In this document: piece after piece, positions 22,822 through 30,670 of the stretch
Layout of the letters: every line of letters begins with the position of its first letter
Position numbering within the stretch: position 1 is the first letter of the stretch
Assembly (NCBI GenBank): GCA_021772165.1
Contig: JAJFMM010000149.1
Coordinates: 1 to 33,062, forward strand
Reading direction: 5' to 3'
Origin: Chlamydiota bacterium
Lineage (GTDB): Bacteria > Chlamydiota > Chlamydiia > Chlamydiales > SM23-39
DNA length: 33,062 nucleotides
Made by a program: the position numbers and the translations under genes
The notes under the pieces: generated by a model
The model's database searches: none
What the model saw: only the letters and a program-made list of their open reading frames with translations
What the model was told of the DNA's origin: nothing

Positions 22822-23602
22822 ACCGCACAGGATCGATTAATTCCTGTACTTCCGGAGAAAGTGCCTCAAACGCCTCTTTCGAAATCTTCATAGCATCCGG
22901 ATTCACGCTGTCTTTAAACCAGTTTCTCAAGTAGGTGAGATAGAGAAGAGGCCTTGGCTCGCTACTCAAATTCGCTCCACCCGCATGAAACACACGATAG
23001 TCCCAAAAATGGCACGCTCCCACAGCTCCCTGAAGAAGAAATTTACAATAGGAAGCCATTTTTAGATCGGTGGGGTACATGAGATGCGAACCCGACCAGA
23101 CAGCGGTCGGACCATTGACAAGATCGACATCTACAAGAGGAATACCGACGGTGATCCCAAAGGGCGGCATGACTCCCCCAAGCGCCCTGAGCTCCTCAAA
23201 GAGCGGCATGTGATCGTCATGAATATGCTGCTCTGCGGCGCCTGGCAGCGCTGTGATTGAGCCCATACTGCTCAAGCGAAAGCTAGAGCCTAAGAGACGG
23301 TCGAAGAGTTTGAGTAAAAAAGGATTTGCATAGATCTCCGGAGCGTCGAAGGGCTCCTTGAACTCGAGCGGTACGTGGTAGCGACGATCCCCTACTCGGG
23401 TTGCATTGAGTATCTCAGAACCATCTTCGCTAAAGGAGAGCTGGCTGAAATAGTGGGCATAGAGCCCCTCAATGTATTCAGGGGAGAAAAGATTGGTGAT
23501 CGATAGGAAACCATGAACTCGGAAGAGCTCGCAAGCTCTCTCGACCATTTCGTAATCCCACTCTCTAGCTTCTATTTCTTTTTTTGTTAGCTTTATTTGC
23601 AT
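22805..23602 (-). CDS. PhyH-family (phytanoyl-CoA dioxygenase-like) Fe(II)/2-oxoglutarate oxygenase
   Basis: A 265-aa protein of the PhyH family of non-heme iron oxygenases, which hydroxylate small molecules using O2 and 2-oxoglutarate. The iron triad is visible: the HxD in EQHIHDDHMPLF near residue 121, and the distal His in FWDYRVFHAGGANLSSEPRPLLYLTY near 205, followed by an Arg likely to bind 2-oxoglutarate. The substrate is unknown. It converges on the HAMP gene with a 17-base overlap and is set apart from acpP by a strong terminator. No Shine-Dalgarno precedes the ATG. Confidence 0.87.
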   Translation of the reverse strand: MQIKLTKKEIEAREWDYEMVERACELFRVHGFLSITNLFSPEYIEGLYAHYFSQLSFSEDGSEILNATRVGDRRYHVPLEFKEPFDAPEIYANPFLLKLFDRLLGSSFRLSSMGSITALPGAAEQHIHDDHMPLFEELRALGGVMPPFGITVGIPLVDVDLVNGPTAVWSGSHLMYPTDLKMASYCKFLLQGAVGACHFWDYRVFHAGGANLSSEPRPLLYLTYLRNWFKDSVNPDAMKISKEAFEALSPEVQELIDPVRFRFPG

Positions 23603-23610
23603 AAGCTAAA

Positions 23611-23638
23611 CTTATAGAAAAAGAATTAATAGAGACAA
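23611..23638 (-). promoter_or_regulatory. Possible promoter of the PhyH-like gene
   Basis: On the minus strand TTGTCT (23638-23633), a 16-base spacer and TATAAG (23616-23611) form a moderate match. A start near 23604 would leave almost no leader before the ATG at 23602, so the mRNA may be leaderless or the start codon lies further in. Confidence 0.4.
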
Positions 23639-23647
23639 GGAAAAAAT

Positions 23648-23676
23648 AAAAAGGCCGAAGTAACTACGGCCTTTTT
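23648..23676 (-). terminator. Strong intrinsic terminator after acpP (bidirectional)
   Basis: A perfect 10-base stem AAAAAGGCCG / CGGCCTTTTT encloses a 9-base loop. On the minus strand the GC stem is followed by five T and then a further T-rich stretch. It lies 11 bases beyond the acpP stop and closes the fatty-acid synthesis operon. Confidence 0.9.
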
Positions 23677-23687
23677 AAGTATAATAA

Positions 23688-23927
23688 TTAAGCATTGACT
23701 TTGCGCTTTTCGATGTAGTCAATTACATCGGAAACAGTCTTGAGCTTCTCAGCGTCTTCTTCAGAGATCTCGAAACCAAAGCGCTCTTCAAACGTCATGA
23801 TTAATTCAGTAAGATCGAGAGAATCTGCGTTGAGATCTTCTACGAAAGATTTTGCAGGGCTCACATCGTTGGCATCTACGCCAAGTTGCTCTACAATGAT
23901 ATCAATGACTTCTTGTTGAATCGACAT
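23688..23927 (-). CDS. acpP: Acyl carrier protein
   Basis: A 79-aa ACP, the carrier of growing acyl chains in type II fatty-acid synthesis. The modification site is the Ser in LNADSLDLTELIM near residue 38-40, followed by the acidic helix typical of the family (FEERFGFEISEEDAEKL). The ATG is preceded by an AGAGGA ribosome binding site at good spacing, consistent with high expression. It is the last gene of fabH-fabD-fabG-acpP, 40 bases after fabG. The AcpS that activates it is encoded at 14.9 kb. Confidence 0.98.
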   Translation of the reverse strand: MSIQQEVIDIIVEQLGVDANDVSPAKSFVEDLNADSLDLTELIMTFEERFGFEISEEDAEKLKTVSDVIDYIEKRKVNA

Positions 23928-23967
23928 AGTTCCTCTTCATTTAAATAAATTTTACACACAAGTTGGT

Positions 23968-24726
23968 TTATATAACCATCCCACCGTCTACTGTGAGCAC
24001 CTGACCTGTGATATAATCGGCCTTATTGCTCGCCAGAAAAAGAACGGCCTGAGCGATATCGTCGGGACGCCCAATGCGGGATAGTGGAATCTTAGACAGA
24101 ACAGCTTCCTTCACAGCATCCGGAAGCGCCTGGGTCATTTGCGTCTCGATATAACCAGGAGCAACACAATTGACACAGATACCTCTACTTGCCAACTCTT
24201 TTGCGAGCGACTTCGTAAACCCGATCATACCGGATTTCGATGCCGCATAATTGGTTTGCCCGGCATTCCCAGTTAGGCCAATCACCGAAGTAATATTGAT
24301 AATTTTACCGGCGCGGGCCTTCATCATGGGACGAGCAAGCACACGGCAGGTGTTATAGACGGATTTCAAATTAACATCAACGACTAAATCCCAATCTTCC
24401 TCAGTCATTCGCATTAAAAGATTGTCTCTAGTGATTCCAGCATTATTAATCAGAATGTCAATAGGACTCCAATCAGCTAGAAGTTTATTGACGGCGGCGT
24501 CCACTTCTTTTGAATGCGCGATATCGACGAGAACGTAGGTGAATTTTTGCTCATCAAAACATTTAGCAGCTTCCATCTCTTGAACAACGGCTTTAGCACG
24601 CTCTTCATTGGTTCCAAAGATCGCTACATTGGCGCCCTGCGCAGCAAATAGACAGGCGATCGCCTTTCCAATTCCTGCAGTGCCACCGGTAACGAGTGCT
24701 GTTTTGCCTTTTAGTGTCTGTTGCAT
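23968..24726 (-). CDS. fabG: 3-oxoacyl-[acyl-carrier-protein] reductase
   Basis: A 252-aa short-chain dehydrogenase that reduces 3-ketoacyl-ACP with NADPH. The cofactor motif TGGTAGIGKAIA is near residue 14 and NNAG near 92. The catalytic Ser lies in INITSVIGLTGN, and the Tyr/Lys pair in TNYAASKSG near 160. Length and end are normal for FabG. The ATG directly follows the fabD stop (TAGATG), showing tight coupling in the operon. Confidence 0.97.
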   Translation of the reverse strand: MQQTLKGKTALVTGGTAGIGKAIACLFAAQGANVAIFGTNEERAKAVVQEMEAAKCFDEQKFTYVLVDIAHSKEVDAAVNKLLADWSPIDILINNAGITRDNLLMRMTEEDWDLVVDVNLKSVYNTCRVLARPMMKARAGKIINITSVIGLTGNAGQTNYAASKSGMIGFTKSLAKELASRGICVNCVAPGYIETQMTQALPDAVKEAVLSKIPLSRIGRPDDIAQAVLFLASNKADYITGQVLTVDGGMVI

Positions 24727-25674
24727 CTATCGAACTCCTTGCGGCTGCTTTGCTATTTGATCCAGGTCTGCAACTTTATCGAGAGACATAGAAGGTACCT
24801 TCACACCCAATTTTCTATTCATTCCTGTCAGTGTTTTTCCGCAGCCGATCTCTATATATTGAGAGACGTCTTCTGCCATCATCGCCTGAACGGATTGTTC
24901 CCAACGCACAGAATGCGTAACCTGACGGATGAGATTGTCTTTAATCTGCTCGACGCCCTTTACAAATCCACCGGGTACATTCATCGCAAAAGCTATATCA
25001 GTCTCTTGAATGGCTGCCTCTAAGACGGCAGGAGCCAGACGATCCTGTGCAGGCTGCATCAAACCGCTGTGGAATGCTCCATGTACCTGAAGAGGTAAAA
25101 CGCGCTTTGCACCCTTTTCTTTCAGTGCAACAGACGCGACAGCAACACCCTCTTTGGTCCCGGAAATCACGGTTTGACCCGGGCAATTGAAGTTAGCCAC
25201 CCAAACGCTGTGAGCTGGATAGAGAGAAGAGATGACCTCTTCTACTTGAAGAGCTGTCAGCCCCAAAACGGCGGCCATCGTCCCTTGAGACGACTCGCAA
25301 GCATCATTCATCGCATTAGCTCGCACTTTGACCAGTTGCAATGTTTCAGCAAAAGAGAGTCTACCAGAGGCAAAAAGAGCCGTATACTCACCAAGACTGA
25401 GACCCGCACAGACGGAAGGAGTCAGGTCGGGCATGCACTCTTGTAGAGTCTTCAACAGGGCGGAGCTCGTGACAAAAATAGCAAGCTGACTATGCTTGGT
25501 TTCTGTCAAAAGAGCCTCAGGGCCCTCGAAGATAATCTTTGATAATCCAAAGGAGAGGAGATCGTCTGCTTCATCGAAAAGATCTTTTGCTGAGCGAAAT
25601 GCCTCATAAAAATCTCTACCCATGCCTGGATATTGGGCACCCTGACCGGGAAACAAAAACGCGCTCTTACTCAT
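24727..25674 (-). CDS. fabD: Malonyl-CoA:ACP transacylase
   Basis: A 315-aa acyltransferase that loads malonyl groups on ACP. It starts MSKSAFLFPGQGAQYPGMG, the family N-terminus with the PGQGAQ motif. The nucleophile Ser lies in CAGLSLGEYTALFASG near residue 90 and the catalytic His in HGAFHSGLM near 200. I use the ATG at 25674, which overlaps the fabH stop by one base (TAATG); a longer in-frame form reaches into fabH and is not needed. Confidence 0.97.
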   Translation of the reverse strand: MSKSAFLFPGQGAQYPGMGRDFYEAFRSAKDLFDEADDLLSFGLSKIIFEGPEALLTETKHSQLAIFVTSSALLKTLQECMPDLTPSVCAGLSLGEYTALFASGRLSFAETLQLVKVRANAMNDACESSQGTMAAVLGLTALQVEEVISSLYPAHSVWVANFNCPGQTVISGTKEGVAVASVALKEKGAKRVLPLQVHGAFHSGLMQPAQDRLAPAVLEAAIQETDIAFAMNVPGGFVKGVEQIKDNLIRQVTHSVRWEQSVQAMMAEDVSQYIEIGCGKTLTGMNRKLGVKVPSMSLDKVADLDQIAKQPQGVR

Positions 25675-26681
25675 TAAACATCTCCTGTAGAGGTTAGAAC
25701 AGCCGCGCCCCAAGTGAGGCCTCCGCCGAAGGCAGTGAGAAGAATACGCTCTCCCTTTTGAAGGCTCTCCTGCTTAAGGAGCTCATCGAGAGCGATCCCT
25801 ACAGAAGATGCAGAGGTATTGCCATACTTGTGGACTGTTTTAAAAATTCTATCGGGGGGTAAGTGTTTGAAACGCTTCGCCATCGCATCAATAATTCGAA
25901 TATTTGCTTGATGCGGGATCAGCCAGCTAATGTCCTGCTCTTGGAGCTCTGCCAGCTCCAAACACTCTTTACAAGCTGACTCCATGCGGCGCACCGCATG
26001 CTTGAAGACCTCTTTGCCTTCCATTTTGACATAATGCTGTCGATTTTCGACCGTTTCATTCGATGCCGGCTGGCGGCAGCCTCCGGCCGGAATGACCAGA
26101 ATGTCCGCTTGACCGCCATCGCACCCAAGGGTGATGCCTGAAAGCTCAAGACCCTTTCTCTCTTTTGCAGCGGAGACGATACAGGCACTCGCCCCATCTC
26201 CGAAAAGGACGCAAGTCGCTCGATCTTGGTAATCTGTAATCGAAGAGAGCTTTTCAGAAGCAATGACAAGAACATTTTTAGCAAGCCCAGTTTCAACAAA
26301 AGCCTTTGCAGTAGCTAGTACATAAAGAAAACCGGTACAGGCAGCGCCCACATCCATAGAAGCGGCTTTTGTAGCGCCGATCGCCTTCTGGATCAAACAT
26401 GAAGTACTAGGACACATATAATCAGGCGTCATCGTCGCAACGAGAATGAAGTCGATCTCTTCCGCAGACATCCCGGCATCATCGAGTGCAGCTCGAGCAG
26501 CGTCAGCCCCCATATCCGAGGTAAACTCATCCTCACGTGCAATTCTTCGCTCTTTCATGCCCGTACGAGTGACGATCCAGTCGTCTGTTGTCTCGACGAT
26601 TTTCTCTAAATCCTGATTGGACAGCACCCTTTTAGGGAGATAAGATCCAGTACCTATGATTTTCGCTTTCAATGTACCCAT
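25674..26681 (-). CDS. fabH: 3-oxoacyl-[acyl-carrier-protein] synthase III
   Basis: A 335-aa thiolase-fold enzyme that condenses acetyl-CoA with malonyl-ACP to begin fatty-acid synthesis. The catalytic triad is visible: Cys in DVGAACTGFLY near residue 116, His in SWLIPHQANIRI near 257 and Asn in KYGNTSASS near 287. ETTDDWIVTRTGMKERRI near 31 is typical of FabH. I choose the ATG at 26681; a TTG directly before it is possible but less likely. It is the first gene of the fab operon and is divergent from recR. Confidence 0.97.
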   Translation of the reverse strand: MGTLKAKIIGTGSYLPKRVLSNQDLEKIVETTDDWIVTRTGMKERRIAREDEFTSDMGADAARAALDDAGMSAEEIDFILVATMTPDYMCPSTSCLIQKAIGATKAASMDVGAACTGFLYVLATAKAFVETGLAKNVLVIASEKLSSITDYQDRATCVLFGDGASACIVSAAKERKGLELSGITLGCDGGQADILVIPAGGCRQPASNETVENRQHYVKMEGKEVFKHAVRRMESACKECLELAELQEQDISWLIPHQANIRIIDAMAKRFKHLPPDRIFKTVHKYGNTSASSVGIALDELLKQESLQKGERILLTAFGGGLTWGAAVLTSTGDV

Positions 26682-26738
26682 CAATTTATTTTTTAAGAAA
26701 CCAGCCTCATAAATAAGACTGCTAAATCAGCGGGTTAG

Positions 26739-26767
26739 AGTGTACCCCAAGTTTCTTTAAAAGTGAA
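26739..26767 (-). promoter_or_regulatory. Possible promoter of the fab operon
   Basis: On the minus strand TTCACT (26767-26762), a 17-base spacer and TACACT (26744-26739) each match consensus at 4 of 6. The site is about 60 bases before the fabH ATG. The match is weak. I see no inverted repeat that would suggest an operator. Confidence 0.3.
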
Positions 26768-26772
26768 GCCTC

Positions 26773-26802
26773 TAAACAGCCTTTTGTTACTGAAACTATA
26801 AT
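26773..26802 (+). promoter_or_regulatory. Possible promoter of recR
   Basis: TAAACA (26773-26778), an 18-base spacer and a perfect TATAAT (26797-26802) point towards recR, with a leader of about 97 bases. The -35 match is only 4 of 6. Confidence 0.35.
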
Positions 26803-26905
26803 AGCTTGGATATTAACGCTCAAAGAGCTTAAAGTCAATATTTTAAAGGCAATTCTTGAAAGAGCTTTTGCAGAATTCCCCTGAAGATTATGCTTCACTC
26901 TACGT

Positions 26906-27502
26906 ATGAAATATCCGGAAGATCTACAGGCTCTCAGCTCCTCATTAAAGAAGCTACCCGGCGTGGGTGCCAGAACAGCTGAGCGCTTTGCCTTTGAGCT
27001 GCTTGGATGGTCGCAAAACGACCTGATGCAGTTCGCCGAACAGCTCGCAACCATTCAAGAAAAGATTCCCCCCTGCCCAACCTGCGGCTGCCTGACTCAA
27101 AGAGGACTCTGCTCGTTCTGCTCATCAAACTCGCGAGACTCGCACTCTCTTTGTATTCTCGCATCTGCTCGCGACGTTTACTCGATCGAAGAAACAAAAA
27201 CATTTCGCGGCCTCTATCACGTTGTGGAGCATCTGTTATCGCCTCTCGATGGCAGACACGCAAACGAACTCGACGTTGGTAAAATTGAGAGACGCATCCA
27301 AAAACATGAAATAAAAGAAGTCGTCATCGCATTTGACTCAACACTCGAAGGCGATGCAACAGCACTTTTCCTAAAAGAGCGCTTAGACTTACCCACGCTT
27401 AAAATCACTCGATTAGCTTTCGGCATGCCTGTAGGCAGTTCCCTCGATCATATTGACGGTGGAACACTAGCGCGCGCTCTCTCAGGAAGACAACTTTTGT
27501 AA
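26906..27502 (+). CDS. recR: Recombination protein RecR
   Basis: A 198-aa protein of the RecFOR pathway that helps load RecA at DNA gaps. The domain order is complete: helix-hairpin-helix LPGVGARTAERFAFELL (residues about 17-33), a four-cysteine zinc finger CPTCGCLTQRGLCSFC (56-71), and a Toprim domain with EVVIAFDSTLEGDATALFL near 137. A C-terminal Walker-B-like region follows (RLAFGMPVGSSLDHIDGGTL). Length is typical. The ATG has no clear Shine-Dalgarno. In Chlamydia recR also separates the fab operon from bamA. Confidence 0.97.
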   Translation: MKYPEDLQALSSSLKKLPGVGARTAERFAFELLGWSQNDLMQFAEQLATIQEKIPPCPTCGCLTQRGLCSFCSSNSRDSHSLCILASARDVYSIEETKTFRGLYHVVEHLLSPLDGRHANELDVGKIERRIQKHEIKEVVIAFDSTLEGDATALFLKERLDLPTLKITRLAFGMPVGSSLDHIDGGTLARALSGRQLL

Positions 27503-27509
27503 CTCCTCG

Positions 27510-27539
27510 TTTACTTTTTTCCCAGCCATAGCCTATCAT
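27510..27539 (+). promoter_or_regulatory. Possible promoter of bamA
   Basis: TTTACT (27510-27515), an 18-base spacer and TATCAT (27534-27539) lie about 33 bases before the bamA ATG, in the 69-base gap after recR. Match is moderate. Confidence 0.4.
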
Positions 27540-27571
27540 CCAACAACTGACTGCGTACTATTTGGAATCTG

Positions 27572-29983
27572 ATGCCGAAAAACAAGCGACTTCTCCGCTC
27601 AGCTGCACTGCTAGCGCTCCTCCTCCTTTCCCCACTCAATGCTGTGGAACTTTACGAAGAAAAAAAGGTTTCGCAAATTCAGATTGAGGTCGACTCATCC
27701 GACCCTTCTGTTTCGTTCGATCCTAAGCCAATTCTTTCGCGTCTGAAGACGAAGAAAGGCGATCAGTTTTCTCAGTTTACTTTCGACAACGACCTAAAAT
27801 CTCTCTCTGAAGAGTATGACCGGGTTCAGCCCTCAATCGAAGTACACGGAGAAGAGGTGACGATCAAGATCCGCGTCCTGCCTCGTCCTGTCATCCACCA
27901 GATCGAATTCTCCGGCAACAAGAAATATTCTTCGCGCATACTGAGAAATGAACTCGACATCGAACCCTACACCGTTTTCAACCGCCAGCAGTTCAACAAA
28001 GCCTTCAACAAGCTCAAAGAATACTACATCAAAAAAGGCTACTTTGAGTCGCAGCTCTCCTACAAGATTACGCCGATCGCCGGAACGAACGAAATTGATA
28101 TCGCGATCCAAGTAAAGGAAGGCAAGTCAGGCAACATCAAGAAGATCGTCTTCAAAGGCTTTACCAAACAAGAGCAGAGCGATCTCAGCGACACCATGTA
28201 CTTGAAGACGTACAACTTCCTCACCAGCTGGTTGACCGGAGATGGCAAGCTGCGTGACGACGCACTCGAACAAGATCGCACAACCATCGTCAACTACCTC
28301 CACAACAGAGGCTACGTAGATTCACGGGTCGATATTGAGATCCATGACGATCCCTACAGCGACAAGATCATCATCGAAATCCACGCAGAGCGTGGCACAC
28401 AGTACCGCACCGGCCATGTTCAGATCGAAGGCAATACACTCCTCACCGACGAAGAGATCCTCAAGCGCTCTCAACTAAATACCGGAGATGTCTTCTCCCC
28501 TGAAAAAGCGCGCGACACCTCCCAAGAGATTAAAGATCTCTACGGACAGAAAGGCTACATCGACGCCAGCGTGCAATATGAACTCACCCTCAAAGAAGAT
28601 GAGCCGATCTACGATATCGACTACCAGATCGATGAAGGACAGCAATACAAGATCGGAATGGTCCACGTTTTCGGAAACCATTCGACCAAAAACAACGTCA
28701 TTCTGCGCGAATCGCTCCTAGTTCCCGGCGAAACATTCGACTCTAGAAAACTCAAAGCGACGCAGCAGAGACTAGAAGCTATCGGCTACTTCAAAAATGT
28801 TAACGTCTACGCCGTCCGCACAGCCGATGATCTCGGTCTCGGCGACAACTATCGCGACGTCTACATCGAAGTAGAAGAGACGACAACAGGTAACGTCAGC
28901 CTCTTCATGGGCTTTAGCTCAACTGACAGCGTCTTCGGCGGCCTAGACCTCACCGAGCGTAACTTCAATCTCGCCGGAGTCACAAAAGCACTGGCCGGAA
29001 ATTTCAGCAGTCTGCGCGGCGGAGGCCAATTCTTCCATGCTCGTGGCACGCTGGGTAAAAAAGAGGACAACATCCTCATTTCCTGGGTCAACCCCTACGT
29101 CAATGACACTCTCTGGCGCTTCGGTGTCGAATTGAGCCGCACCTATAGCGTTTTGCAAGACTACGACACACCTACCCGCACCTACGGCGGCTCTGTCTTC
29201 GCGAACTACCCATTGACCACCTACTGGACAGCCGGCGTACGCGATAGACTTCGCCACACCTACAATAAAGTCGATTTAAGCAACCCGGACGCATCGGTAG
29301 CTAGCGAAGAATCCATTGCCATCCAGAAACAGCGCAACGAGACAAGCGGTCTTCTCTCTGCCGTCAGCGCAAACCTTGCCTATGAATCGACAAACAGCGC
29401 CTACAAACCACACCAAGGCTGGAGATCTTATCTCGAAGCTGAAGTTGTTGGAGTTGGCGGAAAGTACCGTTTCACGAAGTTTAGCTACACAAACTCGATC
29501 TACATTCCAGCTTCTAAAAAAGGTACGATCAAACTACGCGGTGACCTTAAATTCATCTCGCCTTTTGGATCTAAATCCCACTTCAGAAACGTGCCTTACA
29601 GCGAACGCTTCTTCCTCGGTGGTGAGTATACGATCCGTGGTTACAAACCTTTCTCTGTCAGTCCAAAAATCATAATCGACAAAGGTGACGGCCAGATAAA
29701 AACAACAGACATTCCTCTAGGCGGTCTCTCCTCCTGCCTACTCTCGATCGAATACAACTACGAAGTCTTCCGCATGCTGGATCTCTTCTGCTTCTTCGAC
29801 TCGGGTAGCGTCACTTTCGACACCTGGAAGATCGACACCCTACGCTGCTCAGCAGGTGCCGGCGTGCGCCTCGAGATCAACCGCGGAACACCGATCATGG
29901 TTGGTTACGGCTGGCCGATCAACCCGGCGTCCAACAAAGACAAACTGAACTCTGTCTTCTTCTCGATGTCAGGCCAGTTCTAA
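27572..29983 (+). CDS. bamA: Outer-membrane protein assembly factor BamA (Omp85/YaeT)
   Basis: An 803-aa Omp85-family protein that folds beta-barrel proteins into the outer membrane. It has a Sec signal peptide (hydrophobic core LLALLLLSPLNA, cleavage near residue 24), then about five POTRA domains over residues 25-435. These show repeated GY(I/V)D and RGNxxF-like strands (e.g. GNKKYSSRILRNEL, GNTLLTDEEILKRSQL, GNHSTKNNVILRESLL). The C-terminal 16-stranded barrel has the Omp85 loop-6 motif IRGYKPF near residue 690 and ends in SMSGQF with the C-terminal Phe. The neighbours skp and lpxD follow, as in Chlamydia and many other Gram-negatives. Confidence 0.97.
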   Translation: MPKNKRLLRSAALLALLLLSPLNAVELYEEKKVSQIQIEVDSSDPSVSFDPKPILSRLKTKKGDQFSQFTFDNDLKSLSEEYDRVQPSIEVHGEEVTIKIRVLPRPVIHQIEFSGNKKYSSRILRNELDIEPYTVFNRQQFNKAFNKLKEYYIKKGYFESQLSYKITPIAGTNEIDIAIQVKEGKSGNIKKIVFKGFTKQEQSDLSDTMYLKTYNFLTSWLTGDGKLRDDALEQDRTTIVNYLHNRGYVDSRVDIEIHDDPYSDKIIIEIHAERGTQYRTGHVQIEGNTLLTDEEILKRSQLNTGDVFSPEKARDTSQEIKDLYGQKGYIDASVQYELTLKEDEPIYDIDYQIDEGQQYKIGMVHVFGNHSTKNNVILRESLLVPGETFDSRKLKATQQRLEAIGYFKNVNVYAVRTADDLGLGDNYRDVYIEVEETTTGNVSLFMGFSSTDSVFGGLDLTERNFNLAGVTKALAGNFSSLRGGGQFFHARGTLGKKEDNILISWVNPYVNDTLWRFGVELSRTYSVLQDYDTPTRTYGGSVFANYPLTTYWTAGVRDRLRHTYNKVDLSNPDASVASEESIAIQKQRNETSGLLSAVSANLAYESTNSAYKPHQGWRSYLEAEVVGVGGKYRFTKFSYTNSIYIPASKKGTIKLRGDLKFISPFGSKSHFRNVPYSERFFLGGEYTIRGYKPFSVSPKIIIDKGDGQIKTTDIPLGGLSSCLLSIEYNYEVFRMLDLFCFFDSGSVTFDTWKIDTLRCSAGAGVRLEINRGTPIMVGYGWPINPASNKDKLNSVFFSMSGQF

Positions 29984-30002
29984 CCAGTACTCAAAATCCT
30001 AT

Positions 30003-30029
30003 ATTTACAAATCGATCCGATCTGTATAG
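30003..30029 (+). promoter_or_regulatory. Possible promoter of skp-lpxD
   Basis: TTTACA (30003-30008) and TATAGA (30024-30029) are separated by only 15 bases, shorter than optimal. The pair lies 30 bases before the skp ATG. Weak evidence. Confidence 0.3.
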
Positions 30030-30058
30030 AATGGAATCCTTTAAACAGAAGGTGAACC

Positions 30059-30664
30059 ATGTTCCTAAGCAAAACTTTGTTATCAGCCTTGACTCTATGC
30101 GGCCTTGCTACCGCCTCTCTGAGCGCTGAGGATGTATTTGGCGTTGTTAACTTTACAACGTGCGTTACCGAATCTAAATATGGTCAAAAAGAACAGGAAA
30201 ATTTTGAGGGTATCCGCAAACAGCTCTCTTCCATGATTGAAGACACAGAAAAGGAAATCAAAGAAATTGCTGACAAATTCGGCGATACCGATTTCCTAGA
30301 TAGTCTTTCTCCTAAAGCGGAAGAAGAGCTCAAAGCACGCTACCAGAACCTCAACGAAGATCTAGCCCGCTACCAGGGTCAATTCTACCAGATCATGCAG
30401 CAAGCGAATATGCAGTTGGTTCAAAAAATCAGCTCACAAATCGCACGCGCCTCTGAAATGGTCGCAACAGATAAGAAGATCAACTACATCATCAACCGCG
30501 AAGCTTGCTTCTACTACAACCCAGATCTAGACCTCACTGAGCAAGTTATCTCAGCGATGGACGAAAACTATGAAGTAGAGAGCAAAACCGGAAATCTCTC
30601 TGACATGAGCGAAGGCATTCCTCTGGAAGCTATGGATGAATCAGCTCTGCAGAACGAAGGTTAA
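30059..30664 (+). CDS. skp: OmpH/Skp-like periplasmic chaperone
   Basis: A 201-aa OmpH/Skp-family protein that escorts outer-membrane proteins through the periplasm. It has a signal peptide (MFLSKTLLSALTLCGLATAS, cleavage around residue 22-23), a first beta strand DVFGVVNFTTCVTES, and long helices of about residues 45-130 (KQLSSMIEDTEKEIKEIADK, YQNLNEDLARYQGQFYQIM) that would form the tentacles. It closes with the strand KINYIINREACFYY. An acidic tail of about 35 residues extends beyond the usual end. The ATG has GAAGGTG just upstream. Position between bamA and lpxD supports the call. Confidence 0.92.
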   Translation: MFLSKTLLSALTLCGLATASLSAEDVFGVVNFTTCVTESKYGQKEQENFEGIRKQLSSMIEDTEKEIKEIADKFGDTDFLDSLSPKAEEELKARYQNLNEDLARYQGQFYQIMQQANMQLVQKISSQIARASEMVATDKKINYIINREACFYYNPDLDLTEQVISAMDENYEVESKTGNLSDMSEGIPLEAMDESALQNEG

Positions 30665-30670
30665 GCAAGC

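Noticed and set aside
25675..25713. Longer form of FabD starting inside fabH
   Set aside because: The family N-terminus (SAFLFPGQGAQ) starts right after the ATG at 25674; the upstream 13 residues are out of character.
26700..26905. A tRNA-like stretch in the fabH-recR gap (GGGGTACACTCTAACCC on the minus strand)
   Set aside because: I could not fold a cloverleaf: there is no T-loop sequence and no acceptor stem pairing.
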